Source: UBA1081 sp045535305 (GTDB lineage: Bacteria; Bacillota; Clostridia; Oscillospirales; Acutalibacteraceae). From it: a stretch of 64,000 nucleotides of DNA. The DNA lies in contig JAZSLJ010000073.1 of NCBI GenBank assembly GCA_045535305.1, positions 62,001-126,000 of the forward strand, read 5' to 3'. Below the pieces are notes generated by a model, which ran no database searches, had not been told where the DNA came from, and saw only the letters and a list, made by a program, of their open reading frames with translations. Every line of letters starts with the position of its first letter. Within the stretch, counting starts at the first letter, position 1. Shown one piece after another: positions 1 through 8,455 of the stretch. The translations under genes were made by a program, and so were the position numbers.

Positions 1-1169
1 TTGCAAGGATTAAATCTGCTGCAGAAAAAATAAGTAAAGATTCCGATGTTCTTGTTGTAATCGGAATCGGCGGTTCTTACCTTGGTGCAAGAGCAGCTAT
101 TGAATTTTGTAAGTCAAAAAATTACAACGTAATTGCTAAGGATACTCCCAAAATTTTCTTTGTAGGTAATTCACTCAGTCCTACAGAAATTTCTGAGGTA
201 CTTGAAATATGCAAAACTTGTGATTTTTCTGTTAATGTTATTTCAAAATCAGGCACAACAACAGAGCCTGCTGTTGCATTCAGACTTTTCAAAGCTCTTC
301 TTATTGAAAAATACGGTAAAGAAGAAGCTGCAGACAGAATTTATGCAACAACAGATAAAGCAAAAGGTACACTTAAAGAAATGGCAGACAAAGAAGGCTA
401 TCAGACTTTTGTTGTACCCGATGACGTAGGCGGCAGATTTTCTGTTCTTACAGCAGTAGGTCTTCTTCCTATCGCAGTTGCAGGCGTTGATATTGACGCT
501 CTTATGGGCGGCGCATATGACGCTATGAAAAAATACGAAAATACGGATGTTCTTTCAAATGATTGCTGCAGATACGCAGCTATCAGAAACATTCTTTTAA
601 GAAAAGGCAAGAATGTTGAAATGATGGTTAGCTATGAGCCCGATTTCACAATGATGAATGAATGGTTTAAACAGCTCTTCGGCGAAAGCGAAGGCAAGGA
701 TAATAAGGGTATTTTCCCGTCTTCTGCAATATATTCAACAGATCTTCATTCACTCGGTCAGTATGTACAGGAAGGTCAGCGTCAGTTATTTGAAACAGTC
801 GTTGTTTTCAATGAACCGAAGTGCGACATAGTTATAGAAGAAGATGAAAACAACAGCGACGGTCTTAACTTTATTGCAAATAAGACTATGTCGTATGTTA
901 ACTCAAAAGCATTTGAGGGCACAATACTTGCTCATACAGACGGTAATGTTCCCAATATTGTTCTTGAAGTTGACAAAATGGATGCATATAATTTAGGTTA
1001 TCTTATATATTTTCTTGAAAAGGTTTGTGCTGTTTCAGGCTATATGCTGGGTGTAAATCCTTTTGATCAGCCCGGTGTTGAAAGCTACAAGAAAAATATG
1101 TTCGCGTTGCTCGGCAAACCCGGCTACGAGGATTTGGCATACAGCCTTTCAAAGAGAATTGACGGTTAA
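1..1169 (+). CDS. pgi: Glucose-6-phosphate isomerase, 5' end outside window
   Basis: This cytoplasmic enzyme interconverts glucose 6-phosphate and fructose 6-phosphate in glycolysis. The reading frame is open from base 3, so the gene starts upstream of the window. The translated start contains the SIS-fold sugar-phosphate motif VVIGIGGSYLGARAA. The C-terminal part has the family-typical SLGQYVQEGQR and HTDGNVPNI stretches and the ending NPFDQPGVESYKKNM. About 388 residues are visible, of roughly 450 in bacterial PGI. An ATG at 381 is internal, not a start. The next gene begins 31 nt downstream after AAAGGAG, so the two may be co-transcribed. Identification is firm; only the missing N-terminus is unknown. 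Confidence 0.97.
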   Translation, partial: ARIKSAAEKISKDSDVLVVIGIGGSYLGARAAIEFCKSKNYNVIAKDTPKIFFVGNSLSPTEISEVLEICKTCDFSVNVISKSGTTTEPAVAFRLFKALLIEKYGKEEAADRIYATTDKAKGTLKEMADKEGYQTFVVPDDVGGRFSVLTAVGLLPIAVAGVDIDALMGGAYDAMKKYENTDVLSNDCCRYAAIRNILLRKGKNVEMMVSYEPDFTMMNEWFKQLFGESEGKDNKGIFPSSAIYSTDLHSLGQYVQEGQRQLFETVVVFNEPKCDIVIEEDENNSDGLNFIANKTMSYVNSKAFEGTILAHTDGNVPNIVLEVDKMDAYNLGYLIYFLEKVCAVSGYMLGVNPFDQPGVESYKKNMFALLGKPGYEDLAYSLSKRIDG

Positions 1170-1200
1170 CCCATTATTATAAAGTAAAGGAGAAATACAA

Positions 1201-1617
1201 ATGATTACATTACTTACAGGAACAAAAGGCAGCGGAAAAACAAAGAAACTCATCGCTCTTATCGACGAAGCATATCAGGCTTCTCAGGGCCACGTTATCT
1301 GTGTGGAGCAGAAAGAAGCTCTCAGATACGATGTTAAGCCCAGCGTAAGACTTGTTTCCGCTGAACATTACGATATTCAGGGATTTAACGCTTTTTACGG
1401 CTTGCTTGCAGGTCTTTGTGCAGGCGACCACGATATTACCGATATTCTTGTAGATGCAACTCTCCGCATCGGTTCAAGAGATTATAACGAACTTGCAGAT
1501 TTCCTTAAAAAAGTTGATGCTCTTTCAAAAGATGCTGATGTTAAGTTTACTTTCACAGTTTCAACAGAAACAGAAAATATTCCTGCAAGCGTTCTTTCAT
1601 TCTGTGAACTTAAATAA
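1201..1617 (+). CDS. Small P-loop NTPase-like protein of unknown function
   Basis: The 138-residue protein starts with a clear Walker A motif, GTKGSGKT (residues 7-14), and has a Walker-B-like strand ILVDATLR near residues 81-88. No other domain, signal peptide or membrane segment is visible. Similar short P-loop proteins are common in Clostridia. I recall that some databases label them as PilT-like twitching motility proteins, but nothing here supports a motility role. The start follows AAAGGAG with good spacing. It lies just behind pgi and ahead of the promoter at 1665. Function is unknown; nucleotide binding is inferred from the motif. Confidence 0.8.
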   Translation: MITLLTGTKGSGKTKKLIALIDEAYQASQGHVICVEQKEALRYDVKPSVRLVSAEHYDIQGFNAFYGLLAGLCAGDHDITDILVDATLRIGSRDYNELADFLKKVDALSKDADVKFTFTVSTETENIPASVLSFCELK

Positions 1618-1664
1618 TTAATTACAAAATTCCCGTTTTGCGGTAAAAAAATATCAAAAAGTTA

Positions 1665-1693
1665 TTGACAAAACCGTAAAATGAATATATAAT
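1665..1693 (+). promoter_or_regulatory. Sigma-A-type promoter for yceD-rpmF
   Basis: TTGACA at 1665-1670 and TATAAT at 1688-1693 are separated by exactly 17 nt. Both hexamers match the consensus perfectly. Transcription would begin near 1700 and serve the DUF177 protein and L32. Confidence 0.85.
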
Positions 1694-1725
1694 ATACCCT
1701 GTTCGTATTTTGGAGGACTTTGCAG

Positions 1726-2205
1726 ATGAATATTGAACTGCGTCGCTTTTTTGAAGACGATGGTGTGCTTGATATTGACTATCAGTTTGTCAGTGAAGAT
1801 GAAATGTTTTCGTCTCCCATTACTGTAAAAGGTCGTATTAAGAGTTCTAACAGTATAGTTTTGTTAAAAGCTGATGTTGAATGTTCAGTTTTGGTTCAAT
1901 GTGCAAAGTGTGCCAAAGATATAGTTAAAAAGCTAAGCGTTCCTATGGAGCATCTTCTCGTTTCACATCTTAATGATGAAGATAATGATGAATTTATTTT
2001 AGTTGAGAATATGCTTTTAGATCTTGATGAGCTTGTGCAGGAGGATGTTTATCTTTCTATGCCTGCAAGGTTCTTGTGTAAACCGGATTGTAAAGGTTTA
2101 TGTCCGTATTGCGGAACAGATCTTAATGAGCGCACATGCAGCTGCAAAAAGCCGATTGACCCAAGGCTTGCCGTGTTGCAACAGCTTTTAGACGATGATG
2201 AATAA
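1726..2205 (+). CDS. YceD/DUF177 family protein
   Basis: This family is almost always encoded next to rpmF and has been linked to 23S rRNA or ribosome assembly in other bacteria. The 159-residue protein has the family layout: an N-terminal beta-rich half with a CAKC pair, an acidic middle, and a C-terminal zinc-ribbon-like CKGLCPYCGTDLN...CSC cluster. The ATG at 1726 is preferred over the TTG two codons earlier because GGAGG at 1712-1716 sits 9 nt before it. rpmF follows 27 nt later, the classic yceD-rpmF pair. The exact biochemical role is not shown by the sequence. Confidence 0.9.
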   Translation: MNIELRRFFEDDGVLDIDYQFVSEDEMFSSPITVKGRIKSSNSIVLLKADVECSVLVQCAKCAKDIVKKLSVPMEHLLVSHLNDEDNDEFILVENMLLDLDELVQEDVYLSMPARFLCKPDCKGLCPYCGTDLNERTCSCKKPIDPRLAVLQQLLDDDE

Positions 2206-2232
2206 GGTGTAATTTATTAGGAGGTTTTTATA

Positions 2233-2415
2233 ATGGCAGTACCTGCAAGAAGAGTTTCTCGTGCAAGAAGAGATAAGAGACGTTCAAGTGTTTGGAAGAT
2301 GGAAGCACCCTCTCTCCAGAAATGTTCAAAGTGTGGCGAATACAAAGAAACACACAAAGTATGTGCTAACTGTGGCTACTACAACGGCAGACAGGTTATC
2401 AGCGTAGAAGAATAA
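2233..2415 (+). CDS. rpmF: 50S ribosomal protein L32
   Basis: A 60-residue basic protein of the large ribosomal subunit. It begins AVPARRVSRARRDKRRS, typical of bacterial L32, and has two CxxC pairs (CSKCGEY and CANCGYY) that would bind one zinc ion, so it is the zinc-containing paralog type. AGGAGG lies just ahead of the ATG. It shares the promoter at 1665 with the upstream YceD gene and is followed at once by a rho-independent terminator at 2436. Confidence 0.98.
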   Translation: MAVPARRVSRARRDKRRSSVWKMEAPSLQKCSKCGEYKETHKVCANCGYYNGRQVISVEE

Positions 2416-2435
2416 TCTCTATTGATTCTTACATT

Positions 2436-2466
2436 AAAGGCGGTGAAATTTTTCCCCGCCTTTTTG
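2436..2466 (+). terminator. Rho-independent terminator after rpmF
   Basis: The arms AAAGGCGG (2436-2443) and CCGCCTTT (from 2456) form an 8-bp stem that runs into a T tract, ending the yceD-rpmF transcript. Confidence 0.85.
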
Positions 2467-2510
2467 GTGTTGTATAAAAGTATTATTATGAATAGAAGGG
2501 GGTTGCAGTT

Positions 2511-3833
2511 TTGGAAAAACCTATTGTTGCAATAGTTGGCAGACCTAATGTGGGTAAATCAACACTTTTTAATAAACTCTGCGGTCAGAGAATTGCGATT
2601 GTTGATGATACTCCCGGTGTTACAAGGGACAGATTATATGCCGATTGTGAATGGCTCGGTAAAAGCTTTCTGCTTGTTGATACAGGCGGTATAGAGCCTT
2701 ATTCCGATGATGTTATTCTTTCGCAGATGCGTCGTCAGGCCCAGATAGCCATTGACAGTGCAGATGCTATAATTTTTGTTACCGATATAAAAACAGGTGT
2801 GGTTGCAACCGATGCAGAAGTGGCAACAATGCTTTTGAAAAGCGGTAAACCCATTGTTCTTTGTGTAAACAAGTGCGATACTATCGGCGCTCCGCCTGTA
2901 GAAATCTATGAATTTTACAATCTCGGTTTAGGTGATCCTATCGGTGTTTCCGCTGCTCACGGCCACGGCACAGGTGATTTGCTTGATGAGGTTTTTAAAT
3001 ATATTAAAGATGCTGCAATAGAAGAAGATGACGATGATTCAATTAAGGTTGCAATTATCGGAAAACCCAATGTTGGTAAATCCTCACTTGTTAACGCAAT
3101 ATGCGGTGAAGAACGCGTAATCGTTTCCAATATAGCCGGCACAACCCGTGATGCAACTGATACAGCAGTTGAAAATCAATACGGTAAGTTTTTACTTATT
3201 GATACTGCAGGTCTTCGCAGAAAATCAAAGGTTGACGATACAATTGAAAAATACAGCGTAATGCGTGCAATTATGGCTGTTCAGAGGTCAAATGTGTGCG
3301 TAATTATGATTGATGCTACCGAGGGCTTTACTGAACAGGATTCTAAAATTGCAGGTATAGCTCACGAGGAGGGTAAAGGCTGTATTATTGTTGTAAATAA
3401 ATGGGATGCTGTTGAAAAAGACGGTAAAACAATGGATGCCTACCGCAAAAAGCTGATGAATGATTTTTCATTTATGTCATATGCACCTATAATTTTTATT
3501 TCCGCAAAGACAGGATTGAGAATTAACAAGCTTTTTGAACTGATAAATGCTGTTGATGCACAGAATGCAATGCGTATAAGAACAGGCAGACTTAATGAGA
3601 TTCTTGCCGAGGCACAGACAAGAGTTCAGCCGCCTACCGATAAAGGTAAACGACTGAAAATCTATTATATGACTCAGCCTTCAACAAGGCCGCCCACATT
3701 CGTTTGCTTTGTCAACGATAAGGAACTGTTCCACTATAGCTATCAGCGCTATATTGATAACAGAATCCGTGAGGTTTTCGGACTTGAGGGCACGCCTACA
3801 CGATATATAATTCGTGAACGCGGCGATAAATAG
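2511..3833 (+). CDS. der: Ribosome biogenesis GTPase Der (EngA)
   Basis: An essential double GTPase for 50S subunit assembly. The 440 residues contain two Era-like G domains in tandem. The first has GRPNVGKST (residues 9-17) and DTPGVTRD, with NKCD as G4. The second has GKPNVGKSS (about residues 183-191), DTAGLRR and NKWD. The C-terminal KH-like domain follows (STRPPTFVCFVND region). The start codon is TTG at 2511, supported by AAGGGGG about 9 nt upstream; no in-frame ATG is better placed. It stands alone between two terminators. Confidence 0.97.
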   Translation: MEKPIVAIVGRPNVGKSTLFNKLCGQRIAIVDDTPGVTRDRLYADCEWLGKSFLLVDTGGIEPYSDDVILSQMRRQAQIAIDSADAIIFVTDIKTGVVATDAEVATMLLKSGKPIVLCVNKCDTIGAPPVEIYEFYNLGLGDPIGVSAAHGHGTGDLLDEVFKYIKDAAIEEDDDDSIKVAIIGKPNVGKSSLVNAICGEERVIVSNIAGTTRDATDTAVENQYGKFLLIDTAGLRRKSKVDDTIEKYSVMRAIMAVQRSNVCVIMIDATEGFTEQDSKIAGIAHEEGKGCIIVVNKWDAVEKDGKTMDAYRKKLMNDFSFMSYAPIIFISAKTGLRINKLFELINAVDAQNAMRIRTGRLNEILAEAQTRVQPPTDKGKRLKIYYMTQPSTRPPTFVCFVNDKELFHYSYQRYIDNRIREVFGLEGTPTRYIIRERGDK

Positions 3834-3843
3834 AGAATTATAA

Positions 3844-3885
3844 AACAGAGATAAGTGTAAATGCTTATCTCTGTTATTTTTTTTA
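3844..3885. terminator. Bidirectional terminator between der and esterase
   Basis: AACAGAGATAAG (3844-3855) pairs with CTTATCTCTGTT (3864-3875) over 12 bp. A T tract follows on the plus strand and A-rich sequence precedes it. It separates two convergent genes, so it can serve both. Confidence 0.85.
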
Positions 3886-4824
3886 TGCTGTTACTGTTTT
3901 TTCCTGTTCTGCGAACAAATCTTCAATAAATTTCATACTGTTTTCAAGGCATTGCATTGCAATGTCTTTTTTCATTGTAAGGTGGAAACAGTGTCCGTTT
4001 GAAAGTCCTTCTGCATAGAATGTTGATACTTTGGGACAATATTTCATCAGCTTTTCAGCCATCGGACGGCCTTGATTTGTGCATATTATATCGGAATCCG
4101 ACCAGGAGATAAACACGGGACACCATTTTTCATTTACGAAATTGATAGGGGACATATAATCAAAATATTTGTAGTCCTTGATGTCGCTCATGTCTTCTTT
4201 GAGGTCATATCCGACAAGCATAGATGCGAGTTCCGGAATAATTCCCATAGGCATTTCAACAGACATCATGCTTTCCATATCATAAGGTCCGCTGTGAAGC
4301 AAAAGTGCCGCAATATCAAAATTTACAGGCTTTGCTTTAGTTTTTTCGGTAAAAATGGGATTTGTTCTTATTACGACAATCTGTGCCGCGAGATATGCAC
4401 CCGAGGAATCACCTGTAACTACAATTCTGTCTGTGTCAATACTGTATTCCTGAGCAAGAACCTCTATGTAGTTTACAGCGTCAACAACGTCATTTACACA
4501 ACCGAAAATATCAACATCCGGTGGCAGACGATGATTGACGTTGAATACATAATAACCTTTGCTTGCATAATATTCGCAAAGAGTTTTTCTGTAACGTTTA
4601 TCACCCATAACAAATCCACCGCCATGTATGTTGACGATTATGGGATGCTTTTTGCCGTCTTTAAGAATCAAAGGATTGAAATATAAATCACCTGTTGACA
4701 ACTTTTCATCATTGTCGCTGAAACGGATATCTTTTATGCAGTATATATTGTCATAATTAAAAGGGTTTTGTGATTTTTCACAAACCACATCTATTGCTTT
4801 GAATATAAATTGGGATTTTTTCAT
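3883..4824 (-). CDS. Alpha/beta hydrolase, HSL-type esterase
   Basis: A 313-residue probable carboxylesterase of the hormone-sensitive-lipase-like group. It has the oxyanion-hole motif HGGGF (about residues 68-72) and the nucleophile elbow GDSSGA (serine near 138). A downstream aspartate in SWSDSD and a histidine in SNGHCFHL are candidates for the rest of the triad. No signal peptide is seen, so it should be cytoplasmic. The start is placed at the internal ATG (MKKSQF) because AAGGTGGT lies just upstream. The longer frame would run across this site and the promoter. Substrate unknown. Confidence 0.88.
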   Translation of the reverse strand: MKKSQFIFKAIDVVCEKSQNPFNYDNIYCIKDIRFSDNDEKLSTGDLYFNPLILKDGKKHPIIVNIHGGGFVMGDKRYRKTLCEYYASKGYYVFNVNHRLPPDVDIFGCVNDVVDAVNYIEVLAQEYSIDTDRIVVTGDSSGAYLAAQIVVIRTNPIFTEKTKAKPVNFDIAALLLHSGPYDMESMMSVEMPMGIIPELASMLVGYDLKEDMSDIKDYKYFDYMSPINFVNEKWCPVFISWSDSDIICTNQGRPMAEKLMKYCPKVSTFYAEGLSNGHCFHLTMKKDIAMQCLENSMKFIEDLFAEQEKTVTA

Positions 4825-4844
4825 AAAAACACCACCTTGGTACA

Positions 4845-4873
4845 ATAATAGCATAATTTACAGCTTAACGCAA
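4845..4873 (-). promoter_or_regulatory. Promoter for the esterase
   Basis: On the minus strand, TTGCGT (4873-4868) and TATTAT (4850-4845) are separated by 17 nt, just upstream of the esterase ribosome-binding site. Confidence 0.6.
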
Positions 4874-4945
4874 TAATGACATATGCATATCTGTTGTGTT
4901 TGTGTTATAAAAAAATTAAATTTCTGTTAATTTTTATAATTTAAA

Positions 4946-6109
4946 TCAAACCGTATCTGAGGGAGCAATATAAAGGGGGAGAGGGAACCAAGATGCACAA
5001 GCAGGATTTAAATCATTTCTTCTGTCGGAATAAAGTCCGCAAACAAGACGCATAGCATCAAGATGTCTTAATGCAAGATCGGGTTTTTCATCTGTTTCGC
5101 AAACTGTAACATTGTTATCCTTAACGGAAATTTTAATCTGTTCAGGGAGCTTGTTGCCCTCGATAAACAGCACACATTCACCGTCATTGAGCTTTGTGTA
5201 AGATGCTTTGAATTTAAGAAGTGCTCTTATCACATTCTCATAGCACATAATGTTGTACATTTCAGAATTTATAACGGTGAAATTTTCTGCGTTAAGACCA
5301 AGGAATCTGCAAAGTTCTGCATCAAAAGGTTCTGTTTCAATTTTAAAGCTTTGTTTGCCGCAAGTTTCAAGTGCGCAGATAACAATTTCTTCAATATCAT
5401 TTTTATCTGCATAACCAATCTCGTAGGCACAATCCATCTCTCGGTTAAATACAACCCAGCCCTTAAAATCAGAATCTTCAAACACTGCATAAGGATTTGC
5501 ATTCCATGTCTTTAATATGTCATACATTGTTTCTGCAGTTCTTTCAGCTTTATAAGCTCGGCTGTTATAGATTTCTGTGATTTTAGCAAGAATATCGCAA
5601 TCTGTTTTTTCTATAAGTTTTGCTGTGAATTTTGATTTTTTATCAAAAAGAAATTTTCTTGTTACATTTTCTTTGCAATATGTAAATTCATATCTTGCAC
5701 CGCCATGGTCAAAACCGTAATGACCGTAACGCTGTCTTGCACCGCCGAGTATTGCAATATCTGCCATGCTCTGCTTGATTTCATCCATAGCAAGAGCCAT
5801 ACAGAATTTCATGTAGCCCTCACCTCTGTAATCGGGATGGGTTGCTACATTGCCGATACCTGCTGTTTTGAGAGCTTCATCACCTACAAACAAATTGCTG
5901 TAATAAACGCCTACAGCTGCTCTCATTTCGCCGTTGACATCAAGAATAATGTTATTCTGTGCCGGATGATATTCTTCGTTGTAAAGCTTCGGAATAAGTG
6001 TTTCAAACTGATTTTCCGCAGTTGTAAATTCAAAGGTTTTGTTTAAAAGAGCTAAAAGCTCTTCTCTTTGTGAATCGTTGCCATGACGCATATGTAAATA
6101 ATCTGACAT
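4946..6109 (-). CDS. GNAT N-acetyltransferase, Eis-like
   Basis: The 387-residue protein resembles the Eis family. The N-terminal GNAT domain has an acetyl-CoA loop HPDYRGEGYMKFCM around residue 90. A second, degenerate GNAT-like domain follows. The C-terminus has a sterol-carrier-like strand pattern (VLFIEGNKLPEQIKISVKDN onward). Eis enzymes acetylate amines such as aminoglycosides or peptides; the substrate here is unknown. The start at 6109 (MSDYLHMRHG) follows GGAGG with 7 nt spacing, so the longer reading frame is not used. A minus-strand promoter lies at 6141-6169, and the gene is divergent from ruvC. Confidence 0.85.
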   Translation of the reverse strand: MSDYLHMRHGNDSQREELLALLNKTFEFTTAENQFETLIPKLYNEEYHPAQNNIILDVNGEMRAAVGVYYSNLFVGDEALKTAGIGNVATHPDYRGEGYMKFCMALAMDEIKQSMADIAILGGARQRYGHYGFDHGGARYEFTYCKENVTRKFLFDKKSKFTAKLIEKTDCDILAKITEIYNSRAYKAERTAETMYDILKTWNANPYAVFEDSDFKGWVVFNREMDCAYEIGYADKNDIEEIVICALETCGKQSFKIETEPFDAELCRFLGLNAENFTVINSEMYNIMCYENVIRALLKFKASYTKLNDGECVLFIEGNKLPEQIKISVKDNNVTVCETDEKPDLALRHLDAMRLVCGLYSDRRNDLNPACASWFPLPLYIAPSDTV

Positions 6110-6140
6110 AATTAACCTCCAAGGTGTTATGGTATGTAAA

Positions 6141-6169
6141 ATAATATCATACAACTTATTAAAAATCAA
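6141..6169 (-). promoter_or_regulatory. Promoter for the Eis-like acetyltransferase
   Basis: Minus-strand TTGATT (6169-6164) and TATTAT (6146-6141) with 17 nt between them, about 30 nt upstream of the start codon. Confidence 0.65.
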
Positions 6170-6191
6170 TAATTAAATATTTATATATTAC

Positions 6192-6220
6192 TTGCTAATT
6201 TTAAACTATTGTGCTATACT
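6192..6220 (+). promoter_or_regulatory. Promoter for ruvCAB
   Basis: TTGCTA (6192-6197) and TATACT (6215-6220) are separated by 17 nt, 33 nt ahead of the ruvC start. Confidence 0.7.
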
Positions 6221-6252
6221 AAGATGAATTATGCTATGTTGGTGGTGTACTT

Positions 6253-6750
6253 TTGATAATTTTGGGTATAGACCCCGGATATGCCATTGTTGGCTACGGA
6301 GTTATTGAGTATAAAAACAATCATTTTAAGGTGCTTGATTTCGGAGCTGTTACAACAGATGCTCACACCGATTTTAATGACCGACTGTTACATATCTACG
6401 CGCAGCTTTCTGCAATTATTGAAAGATATTCACCGGATGCTATGGCTATTGAAAAACTGTTTTTCAATACAAATGCAAAAACTGCTATTGACGTAGCACA
6501 GGCGAGAGGTGTAATTCTTCTTACTGCAAGACAGCGTAATGTCAGGATTTTTGAATATACACCTCTGCAGGTTAAGCAGAGTGTTGTCGGCTACGGCAGG
6601 GCAGAAAAAAAACAGGTGCAGGAAATGACCAGACTTTTGCTTAATTTAGAAAAAGTACCAAAACCCGACGATACCGCAGACGCCCTCGCTATGGCTATAT
6701 GCCACGCTCATTCAAGCGGCTCTGCATTGGGAATGTTAAATTACAGGTGA
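6253..6750 (+). CDS. ruvC: Holliday junction endonuclease RuvC
   Basis: The resolvase cuts Holliday junctions, working with the RuvAB branch-migration motor. The 165-residue protein has the RNase-H-like catalytic acids: D in GIDPGYA near the N-terminus, E in AIEKLFF, and the DDTADALAMAICH cluster near the C-terminus. The start is a TTG at 6253; TGGTGG lies about 8 nt upstream. ruvA begins 4 nt after its stop, giving an unbroken ruvC-ruvA-ruvB operon. Length is normal for the family. Confidence 0.97.
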   Translation: MIILGIDPGYAIVGYGVIEYKNNHFKVLDFGAVTTDAHTDFNDRLLHIYAQLSAIIERYSPDAMAIEKLFFNTNAKTAIDVAQARGVILLTARQRNVRIFEYTPLQVKQSVVGYGRAEKKQVQEMTRLLLNLEKVPKPDDTADALAMAICHAHSSGSALGMLNYR

Positions 6751-6754
6751 TAAA

Positions 6755-7357
6755 ATGTTTTATTCGATTACAGGCAATATAATAGCTTCTGACGCATCAA
6801 GCGTTGCTGTGGAATGTTCAGGTGTTGCATTCAAGTGTAATGCATCGCTCAACACATTAAAAAAAATCGGTTCAACAGGTAATAAAGTTACTCTTTATAC
6901 ATATCTTTCGGTAAAAGAGGATGCTCTTGACTTGTTCGGTTTTTACGATTTACAGGAGCTTGATTGTTTTAAACTGCTTATTGCAATTTCAGGTGTAGGT
7001 CCTAAAGCGGCACTTGCTGTTTTGTCGGAAATGACACCCGAAAAGCTTGCTCTTGCAGTTTCAAACGGAGATCATAAATCTGTTACAAGAGCGCAGGGTG
7101 TAGGGCCTAAACTTGCACAGAGAATCGTGCTTGAGCTTAAAGGTAAGCTGTCTGTCGATATTTCGGGTGATGATACAGATATTGTTTCAGCCGTTTCCGA
7201 ATCAGCATCATCAAATATCAAAGAAGCTGTTTCAGCACTTCAGTTTCTCGGTTATACTCAGCACGATGCTTCAAAAGCTGTAAGAGGACTTGATGCATCG
7301 CTGTCAGTTGAAGAAATGATAAAGAAAGCACTTGTTCTGCTTTCAAAAAATCTGTAA
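6755..7357 (+). CDS. ruvA: Holliday junction helicase subunit RuvA
   Basis: RuvA binds four-way junctions and loads RuvB. The 200-residue protein has the expected three parts: an N-terminal OB fold, a central helix-hairpin-helix pair (ISGVGPKAALAVLS and AQGVGPKLAQRIV), and a C-terminal three-helix RuvB-binding domain (ASSNIKEAVSALQFLGY onward) after an acidic, serine-rich linker. It lies 4 nt after ruvC and 15 nt before ruvB. Confidence 0.97.
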   Translation: MFYSITGNIIASDASSVAVECSGVAFKCNASLNTLKKIGSTGNKVTLYTYLSVKEDALDLFGFYDLQELDCFKLLIAISGVGPKAALAVLSEMTPEKLALAVSNGDHKSVTRAQGVGPKLAQRIVLELKGKLSVDISGDDTDIVSAVSESASSNIKEAVSALQFLGYTQHDASKAVRGLDASLSVEEMIKKALVLLSKNL

Positions 7358-7372
7358 GGATGGTGATATATT

Positions 7373-8398
7373 ATGCCAAATGAGGAAGAATACAGAATGA
7401 TGTCGCCGGATTTCAGTTCTGCTGACAGTGATACGGAAATATCTTTAAGACCAAAAACTCTTGAAGATTATATCGGACAGGAAAAGGTTAAAGAAAATCT
7501 TAAAATTTATATGGATGCGGCTTTGGGTAGAAGTGAAACACTTGATCATGTTCTGCTCTACGGCCCTCCCGGACTCGGTAAAACCACGTTGGCAGGAATT
7601 ATTGCCAATCAGATGGGAGTTCAGATAAGAGTTACATCAGGCCCCGCAATAGAAAAGCCCGGTGATCTGGCAGCTCTGCTTACAAATCTTAATGAAGGTG
7701 ATGTTCTTTTTATCGATGAAATACACCGTCTTTCAAGAAGTGTTGAGGAAGTTCTTTATCCCGCAATGGAAGACAATGTTATTGATATCATCATCGGTAA
7801 AGGCCCTTCAGCAAGGTCTATAAGGCTTGATCTGAAAAAGTTTACCCTTGTAGGTGCAACTACAAGAGCAGGTCAGCTCACAGCTCCTTTGCGAGACCGT
7901 TTCGGTGTTGTTTTAAGGCTTGAACTGTATACTCCTTATGAGCTTGCACAGATTGTAAAAAGAAGCGCATCTATTCTCGGTATCGAAATTGACGAAGACG
8001 GTGCATTGGAGATTGCTTCAAGGTCAAGAGGTACACCCAGAATTGCAAACAGACTTTTAAAACGTGCAAGAGATTTTGCTCAGGTTGTCGGAAGCGGTAT
8101 GATTACCGAAACTGATGCAAGACTTGCGCTTTCAAGAATGGAAATAGATGAATTGGGTCTTGATAATATTGACAGACTCATTCTCACCACAATGATAAAT
8201 AATTATAACGGAGGCCCTGTCGGACTGGATACTATTGCTGCGGCTATAGGCGAAGAATCTGTTACAATAGAAGATGTTTACGAGCCTTATCTTATGCAGA
8301 TAGGCTTTTTGGGCAGAACTCCCCGAGGCAGAGTTGTTACAAATGCGGCATATGCTCATCTCGGCATAGAAAGACCCGGTCAACAGGGGTTATATTAA
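7373..8398 (+). CDS. ruvB: Holliday junction branch-migration ATPase RuvB
   Basis: A hexameric AAA+ motor that drives branch migration. Seen in the 341 residues: Walker A GPPGLGKTT, Walker B FIDEIHR, sensor 1 GATTRAG, the arginine finger region RDRFG, and the C-terminal winged helix ending GFLGRTPRGRV. All key residues are present and the length is typical. It is the last gene of ruvCAB; the start ATG follows GGATGGTG. Confidence 0.98.
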   Translation: MPNEEEYRMMSPDFSSADSDTEISLRPKTLEDYIGQEKVKENLKIYMDAALGRSETLDHVLLYGPPGLGKTTLAGIIANQMGVQIRVTSGPAIEKPGDLAALLTNLNEGDVLFIDEIHRLSRSVEEVLYPAMEDNVIDIIIGKGPSARSIRLDLKKFTLVGATTRAGQLTAPLRDRFGVVLRLELYTPYELAQIVKRSASILGIEIDEDGALEIASRSRGTPRIANRLLKRARDFAQVVGSGMITETDARLALSRMEIDELGLDNIDRLILTTMINNYNGGPVGLDTIAAAIGEESVTIEDVYEPYLMQIGFLGRTPRGRVVTNAAYAHLGIERPGQQGLY

Positions 8399-8455
8399 GG
8401 CTAAATCAATATTACTAAGTTATAATAATTAATTATTCGGAAGGAATTGATTTGA

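Noticed and set aside
4072..4686. 204-codon open frame antisense to the esterase
   Set aside because: Shadow frame of a clearly coding minus-strand gene; no recognisable motif.
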